Below, piece by piece: positions 16,709 through 24,521 of a DNA stretch of 50,183 nucleotides (positions within the stretch are counted from its first letter, which is position 1; each line of letters begins with the position of its first letter). Both the position numbers and the translations under genes were made by a program. The stretch comes from Nocardia neocaledoniensis. GTDB lineage: Bacteria; Actinomycetota; Actinomycetes; Mycobacteriales; Mycobacteriaceae. Under the pieces are notes generated by a model. The model saw nothing but the letters and a program-made list of their open reading frames with translations, ran no database searches and was not told where the DNA came from. The stretch is from assembly GCF_029868625.1 (NCBI RefSeq), contig NZ_JARWOJ010000359.1, positions 1 to 50,183 of the forward strand, in the 5' to 3' direction.

Positions 16709-17332
16709 TCAGGGCCGGGCGATGTCCGTTCGCAGCCGCGCGTTCTCGGCTTCCAGCTCCGCGATCCGCGCACGCAGCACGTCAAGCGCTGCCGCGACGG
16801 CGGCCCGTGGATACAACGCGGGAATGTGCTGGCGGCAGTTCCAGTCGAAGGCCTCGACCTCGATCACCACCGCCCGCTCGACCTGCGCGCGATATCCGTC
16901 GACCGCCAGCGACGCGACCAGTTCCGGATCGTCGGCGGCCTCCACCACGCGCGCCCGCCCGAAGATCTTCATCCGCGCCTGGGCCGCATAGTCCATGAGG
17001 AACAGCGAGACACGGTTGTCGTGATCGAGATTGCCGCGGCTGATGTACTGCTTGTTGCCACGAAAGTCGGCGAAGGCGAGGGTACGCGGGTCGAGCACCC
17101 GCAGGAAACCCGGTGCGCCACCGCGATGCTGGATGTAGGGCCACCCGGTCTCGCCGACCGTCGCGAGGTAGAAGCTGTCCCGCGCGCCGACGAACGCCGC
17201 CTCGTCGGGCCCGAGCCGATCAGCCTCGGCGGGAACCTGAGCCATCCGCTCATAGCTGCGCAGACTGCCGTGCGCGCGCTGATGTTCGCGCACCAGCGGC
17301 GTGAACGCGACCTGCGCGTAGCGCCCGGTCAT
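16709..17332 (-). CDS. Pyridoxamine 5'-phosphate oxidase-like flavin-binding protein
   Basis: 207-residue protein with a split-barrel FMN-binding fold: FYLATVGETGWPYIQHRGGAPGF, LRVLDPRTLAFADFRGNKQY and NRVSLFLMDYAAQARMKIFGRARV. The last ~30 residues form a short helix rich in Ala, Arg, Leu and Glu (ARIAELEAENARLRT) that looks like a dimerising coiled coil. Family members bind FMN, F420 or heme and reduce varied substrates; a true PNPOx role is unlikely. It lies upstream of the MFS gene (81 bp) on the same strand, perhaps with a separate promoter. Confidence 0.85.
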   Translation of the reverse strand: MTGRYAQVAFTPLVREHQRAHGSLRSYERMAQVPAEADRLGPDEAAFVGARDSFYLATVGETGWPYIQHRGGAPGFLRVLDPRTLAFADFRGNKQYISRGNLDHDNRVSLFLMDYAAQARMKIFGRARVVEAADDPELVASLAVDGYRAQVERAVVIEVEAFDWNCRQHIPALYPRAAVAAALDVLRARIAELEAENARLRTDIARP

Positions 17333-17440
17333 GCCGCACCGCCGGCGACGGGGAACGTCCTCATGTAACTGTTCATACCAGCTTTAAAGGTTAGAAGCGA
17401 GCGGATGATTCCCGATTTCCGAAATTCGTGCCGGGAAAGA

Positions 17441-17479
17441 CGAACGGCGCGTTAACCTTAGAGGTGAACGCGCCGTTCG
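17441..17479 (-). terminator. Hairpin terminator after the ctaJ-DUF5130 operon
   Basis: Perfect 13-bp stem: CGAACGGCGCGTT at 17441-17453 pairs with AACGCGCCGTTCG at 17467-17479; 13-nt loop. It lies 14 bp beyond the stop of the DUF5130 gene. Confidence 0.8.
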
Positions 17480-17493
17480 GCGAGAGAACGAAC

Positions 17494-17958
17494 TTAGCGG
17501 CCGATCGAGGCCGCCATGACGCGGACGGCCGAGATCAAGCCGTCGATCAGGTTGCCCTGCCGGAACGAGGCCAGCGCGGCGGTGACGCCCAGCTGGCAGA
17601 TCCGGTCGTTGGCGCGCTCGGCGACATTCGCGCCCGACCGCACCTCGATCGCGCCCTGGTTCGGAGAGACGGCGATGAGCACCGAGTCGGCGGCCTCCGG
17701 CGTGTTCGGCAGCAGCGCGTCGGCGCCGGTCGCCGGGTCGGCCCCGAGATCGCCGAGGTAGATGTTGAAGCGAACCTTGGTCGCACGGGTCGCGTCGGTG
17801 AGCGCGTTGTCGAGGGCGACGCGCTCCCGATCGGTGAAGGGCACCTCGTCGAAGACGGCGCCCGGCTCGTGCACACCCGAGACGCGTCCGCTGCTGGTCA
17901 GCGCGAATCCGTGCGGCAGGTCGGCCTCGACCACCGCGGGCCACTTAGAACTTGCCAC
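17494..17958 (-). CDS. DUF5130 (TPM-domain-like) protein
   Basis: 154-residue soluble protein. It has the family landmarks HGFALTSSGRVSGVHEPG, RVALDNALTDATRATKVRFN, IYLGDLG, LIAVSPNQGAIEV and LASFRQGNLIDGLISAVRV. Family function is not established; the fold is related to TPM domains found in respiratory or stress-linked proteins. GTG start at 17958, which overlaps the end of the ctaJ gene by 14 bp, so the two are translationally coupled and may act together at the cytochrome aa3 oxidase. A strong terminator follows. Confidence 0.8.
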   Translation of the reverse strand: MASSKWPAVVEADLPHGFALTSSGRVSGVHEPGAVFDEVPFTDRERVALDNALTDATRATKVRFNIYLGDLGADPATGADALLPNTPEAADSVLIAVSPNQGAIEVRSGANVAERANDRICQLGVTAALASFRQGNLIDGLISAVRVMAASIGR

Positions 17959-18220
17959 TTGCCCGGCCTCCGATCAGCTCCGCGTTGGCGGCTTCGAGAG
18001 CCGCATGACTGCCATGCGACTCGGCGGTGTGGTGACCCGCGGAGGTCACCTCATCGGTAGCGCTCCACAGCACCGGCCGGTGGGTCCACTTCTGCCCGAG
18101 CGCGAAGTGGGCCGGCTTATCACCGGGAAATGGCTTACCGAGATAGGACAAACCCGCGATCGCGAAGTAGATCGCGGCCGGGATGCCGACGAAGATCAGC
18201 ACTGTCTCGAGAATGCTCAC
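17945..18220 (-). CDS. ctaJ: Probable aa3-type cytochrome oxidase accessory subunit CtaJ
   Basis: 91-residue protein with one N-terminal membrane helix (ILETVLIFVGIPAAIYFAIA) followed by GLSYLGKPFPGDKP and a hydrophilic tail with many His, Ser and Glu. Small proteins of this shape next to a DUF5130 gene are named CtaJ in mycolate-containing actinobacteria, where CtaJ is a subunit of the bcc-aa3 respiratory supercomplex. Assignment rests on length, topology and neighbour, since short membrane proteins carry little signal. It starts the operon; its last 14 bases overlap the DUF5130 start. Confidence 0.65.
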   Translation of the reverse strand: MSILETVLIFVGIPAAIYFAIAGLSYLGKPFPGDKPAHFALGQKWTHRPVLWSATDEVTSAGHHTAESHGSHAALEAANAELIGGRASGKF

Positions 18221-18293
18221 GGTCCAACGGTAGACGATGCTGTGTAGTAGTTCATCCTCCGGTCACATCGAAGGCCCGCGTGTCCGCCCCGGT

Positions 18294-19898
18294 TCAGACC
18301 AGCCAGGCCGCCGCGTTCGCGGGCAACCGGTCGTCGGAGACGGGCGCGCTGGCCAGCAGCACCTCCCCCGGCGGCAACTGGATCGGCCCGTCGGAGGCAT
18401 TGAGCACGCACACCAGCCCGCCCGGCCTGCGGAAGGCCAGGCACCCGTCGGGGCTGCCGTACCACTCGATTCGCGCACCGGCGAATTCCGGCCGGGTCCC
18501 CCGCAGGTCGATCGCCAGCCGGTACAGCGACAGCGTCGAATGCAGGGTCTCGAGCTGGGCTTCCACCGTGCGGTCGGCCCACTCGGCGGGGATCGGCAGC
18601 CACGAGCTCGCGCCGTCGGTGAACCCGAACGGCGCCTGCGTGCCCTCCCACGGCAGCGGCACCCGGCACCCGTCACGGCCGCGTTCGGTGTGCCCCGAGC
18701 GCTCCCACACCGGGTCGCGCAGGGCGTCCTCGGGCAGGTCGTCGACATTGGGCAGGCCGAGCTCGGCACCGTTGTAGAGGAAGACCGCGCCGGGCAGGGC
18801 CAGCTCGACCATCATCATCGCCCGCGCCCGCTCCATTCCCGTTCGGCCGCCGCCGTAGCGGGTGACCTCCCGTTCGATGTCGTGGTTCGACAGCGTCCAG
18901 GTCGGTGGCGCGCCGACGCCGCTGACGGCCTCGAGCGAATGTGTGATCGCCGCGCGGACACCGTCGGCGGTGAAGGGCGTCTCGGCCAGGCGGAAGTTGA
19001 ACGCCAGGTGCAGCTCGTCGGGGCGCACGTATTCGCCGAAGCGGACGTTGTCGTCGACCCACACCTCACCGATCGACACCGCGTGCGGGTAGTCGTCGAG
19101 GACGGTGCGGATGCGGCGGTGGATGGCGTGCACGCCGGGATTGTTGAAGCGCGGATCGTCGTCGTCGTGCACCAGCATCTTGGTCTCGACCTTCGCCATG
19201 TCCGGCAGGCCCTCGGGCTTGGCCATGCCGTGCGCGACGTCGATCCGGAAGCCGTCGACGCCACGATCCAGCCAGAAGCGCAGCGTCTTCTCGAAATCGG
19301 CGGCGACCTCGGGATTGTCCCAGTTCAGGTCGGGCTGCTCGGGCGCGAAGATGTGCAGGTACCACTGGCCGGGCTCGCCGTCGGGCTCGGTCACCCTGGT
19401 CCAGGCCGGGCCGCCGAAGATGCTCGGCCAGTTGTTGGGCGGCTCGGCGCCGTCGGCGCCCTTGCCGTCGCGGAAGATGTAGCGCTGCCGCTCGGGGCTG
19501 CCCGGCGCGGCCTCCAGCGCCGCGGTGAACCACGGGTGCTCGACGCTGGTGTGGTTGGGCACCAGATCCATCGTCACCTTGATCTCGCGGTCGTGCGCCT
19601 CGGCGATCAGTTCGTCCAGCGCGGCCAGGCCACCGAACAGCGGGTCGATGTCACGCGGATCGGAGACGTCGTAGCCGCCGTCGGCCTGTGGCGAGCGCAT
19701 CACCGGACAGATCCACAGCGCGTCGACGCCGAGTAACTCCAGGTATCCCATCTTCTCGCGTACCCCACCCAGATCGCCGATTCCGTCACCGTCGGAATCC
19801 GCGAACGAGCGTGGATAGACCTGATAGAACACGGCGGTTGTCCACCACGGAGCGGTGCTTGCTTCCCCCGGCACCGGCGAGGCAGGTGTCTGTGTCAC
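18294..19898 (-). CDS. aglA: Alpha-glucosidase, GH13 family
   Basis: 534-residue glycoside hydrolase. All four GH13 blocks are visible: MDLVPNHTS (I), GFRIDVAHG with the nucleophile Asp (II), SIGEVWV with the acid Glu (III), and LSNHDIER with the stabilising Asp (IV). The start FYQVYPRSFADSDGDGIGDL is typical of the exo-acting alpha-glucosidase/oligo-1,6-glucosidase branch. No signal peptide, so it works in the cytoplasm on maltose- or trehalose-like oligosaccharides. It sits beside glbO, as aglA (Rv2471) does in M. tuberculosis, which supports the symbol. Start ATG at 19898. Confidence 0.93.
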   Translation of the reverse strand: MTQTPASPVPGEASTAPWWTTAVFYQVYPRSFADSDGDGIGDLGGVREKMGYLELLGVDALWICPVMRSPQADGGYDVSDPRDIDPLFGGLAALDELIAEAHDREIKVTMDLVPNHTSVEHPWFTAALEAAPGSPERQRYIFRDGKGADGAEPPNNWPSIFGGPAWTRVTEPDGEPGQWYLHIFAPEQPDLNWDNPEVAADFEKTLRFWLDRGVDGFRIDVAHGMAKPEGLPDMAKVETKMLVHDDDDPRFNNPGVHAIHRRIRTVLDDYPHAVSIGEVWVDDNVRFGEYVRPDELHLAFNFRLAETPFTADGVRAAITHSLEAVSGVGAPPTWTLSNHDIEREVTRYGGGRTGMERARAMMMVELALPGAVFLYNGAELGLPNVDDLPEDALRDPVWERSGHTERGRDGCRVPLPWEGTQAPFGFTDGASSWLPIPAEWADRTVEAQLETLHSTLSLYRLAIDLRGTRPEFAGARIEWYGSPDGCLAFRRPGGLVCVLNASDGPIQLPPGEVLLASAPVSDDRLPANAAAWLV

Positions 19899-20073
19899 AC
19901 CCGCAATATTGCCAAAGATTGCCCGGGATATTCCTCCGGCGCGGGACTTTCTCGGAATCCGGCAAATTGTCAGCGTTTCGCCACACCGGACCGAAACGTC
20001 GCGGTAACTCCGATGACGGCCACGGCAGGGCCCCCACCTGCGGGTCAGCAGCGAACGCGGGGCACCCGCCCCC

Positions 20074-20127
20074 TCAGTCGGGTGTGTTCAGCAGGGAGGC
20101 CGCGAACGTGCGGTGCACTGCTGCGGA
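20074..20127 (-). repeat. Imperfect in-frame duplicate of the glbO 3' end
   Basis: Directly after the glbO stop the same frame continues ...RTFAASLLNTPD and stops, mirroring the glbO tail [11 protein letters not shown]. At DNA level about 30 of 35 bases around each stop agree. The two tails are offset by 54 bp (18 codons). It looks like a small tandem duplication in which the inner copy supplied a new stop. Confidence 0.6.
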
Positions 20128-20541
20128 TCAGCCGGGCGTGTTCTGGAGGGAGGCCGCGGCCATCTGGAAGTAGTCGAGCAGGGCCTTGCGGTGTTCGTCG
20201 TCGAGGACCGATGGTTCGATCTCGCCGATCGCGATCGTCATGCACCGCAACCACGCGTCACGCTCGAGCGGCCCGATGGCGAACGGGTGGTGGCGCATGC
20301 GCAGCCGAGGGTGCCCGCGCTCGTCGGAGTAGGTGCGTGGACCACCCCAGTACTGTTCGAGGAACATCCGCATCCGGCGCTCGGCCGGGCCGAGGTCTTC
20401 CTCCGGATACAGTGGACGCAGGATCTCGTCGGCCGCCACCTCGCGGTAGAACACCGAGACGAGACGACGGAACGTCTCGGCTCCGCCCACCGCTTCGTAG
20501 AACGAGGTCGCTGTCTGCTCACCGGAAGTCACAGGCTCCAT
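20128..20541 (-). CDS. glbO: Group II truncated hemoglobin O
   Basis: 137-residue heme protein of the 2-on-2 globin fold. Numbering from the ATG at 20541: Tyr32 (B10), Tyr45 (CD1), proximal His84 (F8) and Trp97 (G8), the set that marks mycobacterial HbO; the block [20 protein letters not shown] is nearly invariant in this family. HbO binds oxygen very tightly and is linked to respiration and to NO/peroxide chemistry at the membrane. An in-frame ATG farther upstream at 20676 would add poorly conserved residues, so I used the shorter form. Its 3' end is partly duplicated downstream. Confidence 0.95.
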   Translation of the reverse strand: MEPVTSGEQTATSFYEAVGGAETFRRLVSVFYREVAADEILRPLYPEEDLGPAERRMRMFLEQYWGGPRTYSDERGHPRLRMRHHPFAIGPLERDAWLRCMTIAIGEIEPSVLDDEHRKALLDYFQMAAASLQNTPG

Positions 20542-20695
20542 TGTGCCTCGATGACGAGCGGGGTCGCCCTTCAGCCACAGTTCACCCGATAGTTTGAAAA
20601 ATAGCCGTGCAATGCGGGACGAACCATGGTCAACTGGGGGGCAGTATCGGCCCCAGATACCACATGATCCTGCCAATCATGAAATTGAGGTCAAG

Positions 20696-21382
20696 ATGAA
20701 GCAGCGACCCAGCGCCCGGTCACACGAGGCGCGAGCGCATCGACAACTCCAGCCCGCCGACGTCCACAATCGTGGCTCGGGGGCCATTCCGCTGCACATC
20801 GTGTCCGACCATCAGCCGCATCACCCCGCGCCTCTGCACCTCGCCGGAGACCGCGACGCCGCCGCTTGGCGCAAACGCCGGGTTCTCCTCCTCAACGCCA
20901 CCTACGAACCGCTCACCGCGCTGTCCGCGCGCCGCGCAGTCGTCCTGCTGATCTGCGCCAAGGCCGACGCGGTTCACGACAATCCCGAAGGCCCGGTCCT
21001 GCATTCCGCGGGCGCCGAAGTGGCCATTCCCTCCGTCATCCGGCTGCGCACCTACGTCCGCGTGCCCTATCGCGCCCGGGTACCGATGACCCGCGCCGCG
21101 CTGATGCACCGCGATCGCTACCGCTGCGGCTACTGCGGCGGCAAAGCCGAGACCATCGACCACGTCATCCCCCGCAGTCGCGGCGGCGAGCACTCGTGGG
21201 AGAACTGCGTCGCCAGCTGCGCGCCGTGCAACCATCGCAAGGCCGACAAGATGCTCACCGAGCTGGGCTGGACCCTGCGCCATCCGCTGGTGTCGCCGAA
21301 GGGCCCGCACTGGCGGCTGCTGTCGACCTCGGCCGATCTGGATCCGGTCTGGTTGCAGTATCTCGGCGAGGGAGCCGCCTGA
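20696..21382 (+). CDS. HNH-family nuclease domain protein
   Basis: 228-residue protein. A variable N-terminus (about 70 residues) is followed by RRVLLLNATYEPL and a conserved alpha/beta region, then the HNH motif with zinc ribbon: CGYCGGKAETIDHVIPRSRGG, then NCVASCAPCNHRKADK. The cysteine pairs CxxC hold zinc; IDH carries the metal-binding histidine. This matches the Rv2469c-type protein conserved near glbO and aglA in mycolate actinobacteria; a role in DNA processing is assumed, not proven. GAGG at 20687-20690 supports the ATG at 20696. It converges on the cupin regulator with one base between stops. Confidence 0.88.
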   Translation: MKQRPSARSHEARAHRQLQPADVHNRGSGAIPLHIVSDHQPHHPAPLHLAGDRDAAAWRKRRVLLLNATYEPLTALSARRAVVLLICAKADAVHDNPEGPVLHSAGAEVAIPSVIRLRTYVRVPYRARVPMTRAALMHRDRYRCGYCGGKAETIDHVIPRSRGGEHSWENCVASCAPCNHRKADKMLTELGWTLRHPLVSPKGPHWRLLSTSADLDPVWLQYLGEGAA

Positions 21383-21383
21383 G

Positions 21384-21953
21384 TCAGGGGCTCTCGATCA
21401 CCATCGAGGCCCAGGTCCCCGGTTCGAGCGCTTCGAAGATGTGCGGCAGATCGCCGAGGTAGCGCACGTAGTCGCCGGGGCCCACCTCGATGGGCTCGTC
21501 GGCGGGTCCCACCAGCGCGCGCCCCGCCGCGAGCACGACGTGTTCGACGACGCCGATCTGGTGCGGGTCCGAGCGGCGGGTGTGGCCCGGTTCGGCGGCG
21601 ACCCGGTAGACGTCGCAGCGGGTGTGTGATTGACCCGCTGCGAGCAACGTCACGCGGTAGTCCGCGTCGGGGGACGGCACCGGCGCGCCCTCGTCGGCGC
21701 GGATCACCTGAACATTGGGCCGCGGCGGATCGAGCAGCCGCGAGAACGGCATCTCGAGCGCGACGCACAGGGCCCACAGGGTTTCCAGGCTGGGGTTCCC
21801 CGTGCCCGATTCCAGTTGGGACAGTGTCGATTTCGCGACTCCGGCCCGGTTCGCGACCTCGGTCAGCGACAAGCCTGCGCGGGCGCGCTCACGCCGCAAC
21901 GACGCCGCGATCACCGCTTGGGGTGGTCCGGCGACCGGGTCCTGCCGGTCCAT
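21384..21953 (-). CDS. XRE-cupin transcriptional regulator
   Basis: 189 residues. The N-terminal HTH (LSLTEVANRAGVAKSTLSQL, ESGTGNPSLETLWAL) is joined to a C-terminal cupin barrel (LLAAGQSHTRCDVYRVAAEP, DPHQIGVVEHVVLAAGRALV). This architecture is typical of regulators of amino-acid or polyamine transport. It is divergent from azlC with a 68-bp gap and therefore likely to control branched-chain amino-acid export. The cupin would sense the amino acid or a derivative, by inference. Confidence 0.88.
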   Translation of the reverse strand: MDRQDPVAGPPQAVIAASLRRERARAGLSLTEVANRAGVAKSTLSQLESGTGNPSLETLWALCVALEMPFSRLLDPPRPNVQVIRADEGAPVPSPDADYRVTLLAAGQSHTRCDVYRVAAEPGHTRRSDPHQIGVVEHVVLAAGRALVGPADEPIEVGPGDYVRYLGDLPHIFEALEPGTWASMVIESP

Positions 21954-22011
21954 CTACGCCTCCTGGGGAGCTGGCGATGTCGGGTTGACTTTACCCAGCA
22001 CAGCCGTTCAC

Positions 22012-22024
22012 CATGTAAAACATG
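22012..22024. promoter_or_regulatory. Palindrome over the azlC start
   Basis: Perfect dyad CATGT-AAA-ACATG. It covers the ATG at 22022, or lies just ahead of the alternative ATG at 22031. It is the clearest symmetry in the gap between the cupin regulator and azlC and is a candidate operator. Confidence 0.5.
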
Positions 22025-22723
22025 CGTTCGATGTACCGAACACTCGACCGGGGCACGCTGGCTGCCGTGGCCGCGGCCTGCCTGGCCGTCGGCCTCTTCG
22101 GCGTGTCCTATGGCGCCTCCACGATCGCCGCCGGATTTCCCGTCTGGATGCCGATCGTGATGGCGGTGACGGTGCTCGCGGGCGGCTCGGAGCTGTTGTT
22201 CTTCGGCATCGTCGCGGCTGGTGGGAGTCCGCTGGCGGCGGTGGTCGCCGGACTGCTGCTCAACGCCAGGCATCTGCCGTACGGCCTGTCGGCGCCGGAG
22301 GTGTTCGGCCGGGGCTGGCGCCGTGTGCTCGGCGTCCACGTTCTCAACGACGAATCGGTCGCCTTCGCGGCGGCGCCCGGCGATCAGGAACGCAAACGTG
22401 CCGCGTACTGGGCGTGCGGAATCGGTGTCGCCCTGTGCTGGCCGCTCGGGGCGACCCTCGGCGCGGCCCTCGGTTCGCTCGTTCCCGACACCTCGGCGCT
22501 CGGCCTGGACGCGGTGTTCCCGGTGATCCTGCTCGCCCTGATCCTGCCCGCCCTGCGCGATCGCGCCACCCTGCGCCCGGTCCTGGTCGGCGCCGCGCTC
22601 GCCGTGGTGGTCGCGCCGGTCGTCCCCGCAGGCCTGCCCGTGCTGATTGCGCTACTCGCCCTGGTGTTCGCGCTGCGCGCACCGGAGGCGCCCGCGGACG
22701 CCGACACGGTGGTGACGAGTTGA
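22022..22723 (+). CDS. azlC: AzlC-family branched-chain amino-acid exporter subunit
   Basis: 233-residue membrane protein with about seven or eight hydrophobic helices. Typical segments are GLFGVSYGASTIAAGFPVWM, AGGSELLFFGIVAAGGSPLA and LLLNARHLPYGLS (the conserved NxRHLxYG region). With AzlD it forms an exporter for branched-chain amino acids and their analogues. Translation may begin at 22022 or at the ATG at 22031; neither has a clear ribosome site. It is probably controlled by the divergent XRE-cupin protein. Its partner azlD lies 202 bp downstream, an unusually large gap for this pair. Confidence 0.9.
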   Translation: MRSMYRTLDRGTLAAVAAACLAVGLFGVSYGASTIAAGFPVWMPIVMAVTVLAGGSELLFFGIVAAGGSPLAAVVAGLLLNARHLPYGLSAPEVFGRGWRRVLGVHVLNDESVAFAAAPGDQERKRAAYWACGIGVALCWPLGATLGAALGSLVPDTSALGLDAVFPVILLALILPALRDRATLRPVLVGAALAVVVAPVVPAGLPVLIALLALVFALRAPEAPADADTVVTS

Positions 22724-22929
22724 CGGCCACTTCGCCGACCGGCGGCCGGCGAGCCGGACACCTGCCGCGCGCGTCCCGCGGCGAGCCACTGACCGGGCGC
22801 CCGGCGATCATCCGCTCACCGAGTCGACAGGACACTCCGCGCGCCCGCATCCGTCGACGACGGCTACGGCTGTCTCCGACCGGCGATGTCGTCGCGCACG
22901 GGGCTGCGGCGATCGGCGGGATGTCGTGA
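22720..22929 (+). other. Linking ORF between azlC and azlD, coding status doubtful
   Basis: A TTG-initiated frame of 69 codons exactly fills the gap: it overlaps the azlC stop by TTGA and the azlD GTG by GTGA. The product would be Arg-, Pro- and Gly-rich (for example RARIRRRRLRLSPTGDV) with no recognisable domain, and its third-position GC is lower than in neighbouring genes (roughly three quarters). The neat overlaps are suggestive, but the composition is more like non-coding DNA. Confidence 0.25.
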
Positions 22930-23246
22930 ACGCGCCGTATCTGCTGCCCGCGATGCTCGCTCTGGCCGTGGGCACCTATGCCCTGCGCTGGACCGGCCCC
23001 GCGCTGCGGCATCGACTCCGGCTGTCGGCCAGGACCATCCATCTACTCGACACGGGCGCGCTGATCTTGCTGGCCGCGCTGGTGGCGACCGCTACTCTGC
23101 CCACCGGTTCCGGCGAACTCGGCGTCGCCCTGCCCGTGGGCGTTGGCGTGGGCGGCGTGCTGGCCTGGCGGCGCGTGCCGCTGCTCGTCACGGTGATCGC
23201 TGCCGCCGCGACCACGGCCGCGCTCCGACTCGCCGGGGTGCACTGA
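22926..23246 (+). CDS. azlD: AzlD-family branched-chain amino-acid transporter subunit
   Basis: 106-residue protein with four hydrophobic helices: LLPAMLALAVGTYALRWTGP, LDTGALILLAALVATATL, LPVGVGVGGVLAW and LLVTVIAAAATTAALRL. The first helix with GTYALRxxGP is characteristic of AzlD, the small partner of AzlC. The GTG at 22926 is the only sensible start. It is normally coupled directly to azlC; here it is displaced by about 200 bp, yet it probably remains in the same operon. A hairpin at 23321 ends the transcript. Confidence 0.88.
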   Translation: MNAPYLLPAMLALAVGTYALRWTGPALRHRLRLSARTIHLLDTGALILLAALVATATLPTGSGELGVALPVGVGVGGVLAWRRVPLLVTVIAAAATTAALRLAGVH

Positions 23247-23320
23247 CCCGAGCGTCGGAGACGACGCACTGGGCGAACACCGGCTCGCCTACCGCAACGA
23301 TGCGGACCGGAGACACGCCG

Positions 23321-23340
23321 CGGACGGCCTGGACCGTCCG
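23321..23340 (+). terminator. Hairpin after azlCD
   Basis: CGGACGG at 23321-23327 pairs with CCGTCCG at 23334-23340 with a 6-nt loop. It lies in the convergent gap between azlD and the DUF1540 gene and may serve both. Confidence 0.5.
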
Positions 23341-23409
23341 GTCACGGCGACCGGACAGTCCTGGGCCGCCCGCACCGGCGCGACGAGTGCGCGGCTCAGA
23401 GAAGGGCGC

Positions 23410-23709
23410 TCAGCGAGACCGGTAGGTCAGGCAGCGCGCGGAATGTTCGGCCGAGCCCGCGCCGACGCGGATCTCGGTGGCCGCGCACTCGAGGTCCCGG
23501 TTGTGCACACAGTCGGCACGCTGGCAGGCGCCGACCATGCTGGTGACGGTGTCGAGCCCGCCTTTCACCGACAGGGGAACGAACGTCTCGCAATCGGCGC
23601 TGCCGTTGTGCCCGGCGACGTTGATCGCGAAGGCGTGGCAGCCGTCGTGGTTGTAGGAACAGTCGCCGACCGTGCACTCCGTGACGTGCGGCATTTCGAT
23701 CGAAGTCAT
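23410..23709 (-). CDS. DUF1540 protein with two four-cysteine modules
   Basis: 99-residue cytoplasmic protein with two DUF1540 repeats. Cysteines fall at 12, 17, 24, 40 and again at 62, 67, 75, 93, each set C-x4-C-x6/7-C-x15/17-C, with YNHDGCHAFAI and HNRDLECAATEI after the second cysteine. The pattern strongly suggests metal (zinc or perhaps iron) binding; the function of the family is unknown. I preferred the ATG at 23709 because GAGAGG sits seven bases ahead; an ATG at 23739 is possible. A good IdeR/DtxR-like box lies next to its promoter, so iron control is likely. Confidence 0.88.
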   Translation of the reverse strand: MTSIEMPHVTECTVGDCSYNHDGCHAFAINVAGHNGSADCETFVPLSVKGGLDTVTSMVGACQRADCVHNRDLECAATEIRVGAGSAEHSARCLTYRSR

Positions 23710-23783
23710 ATCCAGCCCTCTCACCGTAGAGATGGTCACGCTGTGTCGGATATCACTCTAGGCTCCCGCGATCGCGAATCAAG

Positions 23784-23802
23784 GCAGGTCAGGCTAGCCT
23801 TA
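23784..23802 (-). promoter_or_regulatory. IdeR/DtxR-like iron box upstream of the DUF1540 gene
   Basis: GCAGGTCAGGCTAGCCTTA matches the 19-bp consensus of mycobacterial IdeR boxes at 14 positions and keeps the AGGCTA core. On the minus strand it abuts a possible -35 (TTGATT at 23777-23782) with a -10-like TAGAGT about 16 bp later and the gene start at 23709. Only the DUF1540 gene is transcribed away from it. Confidence 0.6.
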
Positions 23803-23845
23803 CTGGCCCCTTCTGCCGTGCGGATACCGCCGTCCGCTGGGGGCT

Positions 23846-24517
23846 TCAGCTGGGCGACAACGGGATTCCACCGCCGAGCCGGCGCGCGACCGAGCCGTAG
23901 CGAGCATCCAGCCGCAACCACGTGCGTGTCGCGCGCACCCGCACGAGCTCCGAGGGCTGGATGCGGCGCGACTCGGTCTTCTCCCCCGCGTGCGGAATGA
24001 AGTCCATCGCGGTGAGCGCGAAGACCACGCGCATCGGCACGTCGACCGTGAGATCGTCCGCGCCGGTGACCGTGAGCACCGACTGATCGAGCAGAGACGC
24101 GGGCGGGCCGTGGGCGCCGCCGTGTTCACGCGCCAGATCAGCGCCGCGCTCGGCCAATTCGACCAGGGCGCGGGCGGGTACATCGTCGACGTGGGTGAAA
24201 CCCTCGGTGGGTGGCAGGGCACCGCGCCAGGCTGAGTCCATCGAGTAGCCGAGATCGATCGGATGGCCGGTACGTAGGCCGGCCAGCACCGAGTCGGCGC
24301 CGACGGTGACATCGTCGACGCCGAGTTCGGCGGTCACCGTCCGCACCGCGAGCGTCTCGAAACCCGTTGCCACCCATGCCGAGACCAGGCTCGAGCCGCG
24401 CCGCCGCAAGCGCACCACGGCGGCGGGGTCGAGCCGGATCGCCCGGGTGAGGAAGGTGGCGAGGTTCTCGCGTTCGGCCGGATCGGGGGCGTGCAGCACC
24501 CGCTGTTCGGAGCTCAC
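23846..24517 (-). CDS. Conserved actinobacterial hypothetical protein (Rv2474c-like)
   Basis: 223-residue soluble protein of unknown function. Its position after the thioesterase and glutamate dehydrogenase genes matches Rv2474c in M. tuberculosis. Visible features: an Arg-rich strand (AAVVRLRRRGSSLVSAWV), a long central region ending in PMRVVFALTAMDFIPHAG, and a basic C-terminus (RVRATRTWLRLDARYGSVAR). No membrane segments, signal peptide or catalytic motif that I recognise. Four bases separate its start from the thioesterase stop, so it is in the gdh operon. Confidence 0.75.
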   Translation of the reverse strand: MSSEQRVLHAPDPAERENLATFLTRAIRLDPAAVVRLRRRGSSLVSAWVATGFETLAVRTVTAELGVDDVTVGADSVLAGLRTGHPIDLGYSMDSAWRGALPPTEGFTHVDDVPARALVELAERGADLAREHGGAHGPPASLLDQSVLTVTGADDLTVDVPMRVVFALTAMDFIPHAGEKTESRRIQPSELVRVRATRTWLRLDARYGSVARRLGGGIPLSPS

Positions 24518-24521
24518 GTCG

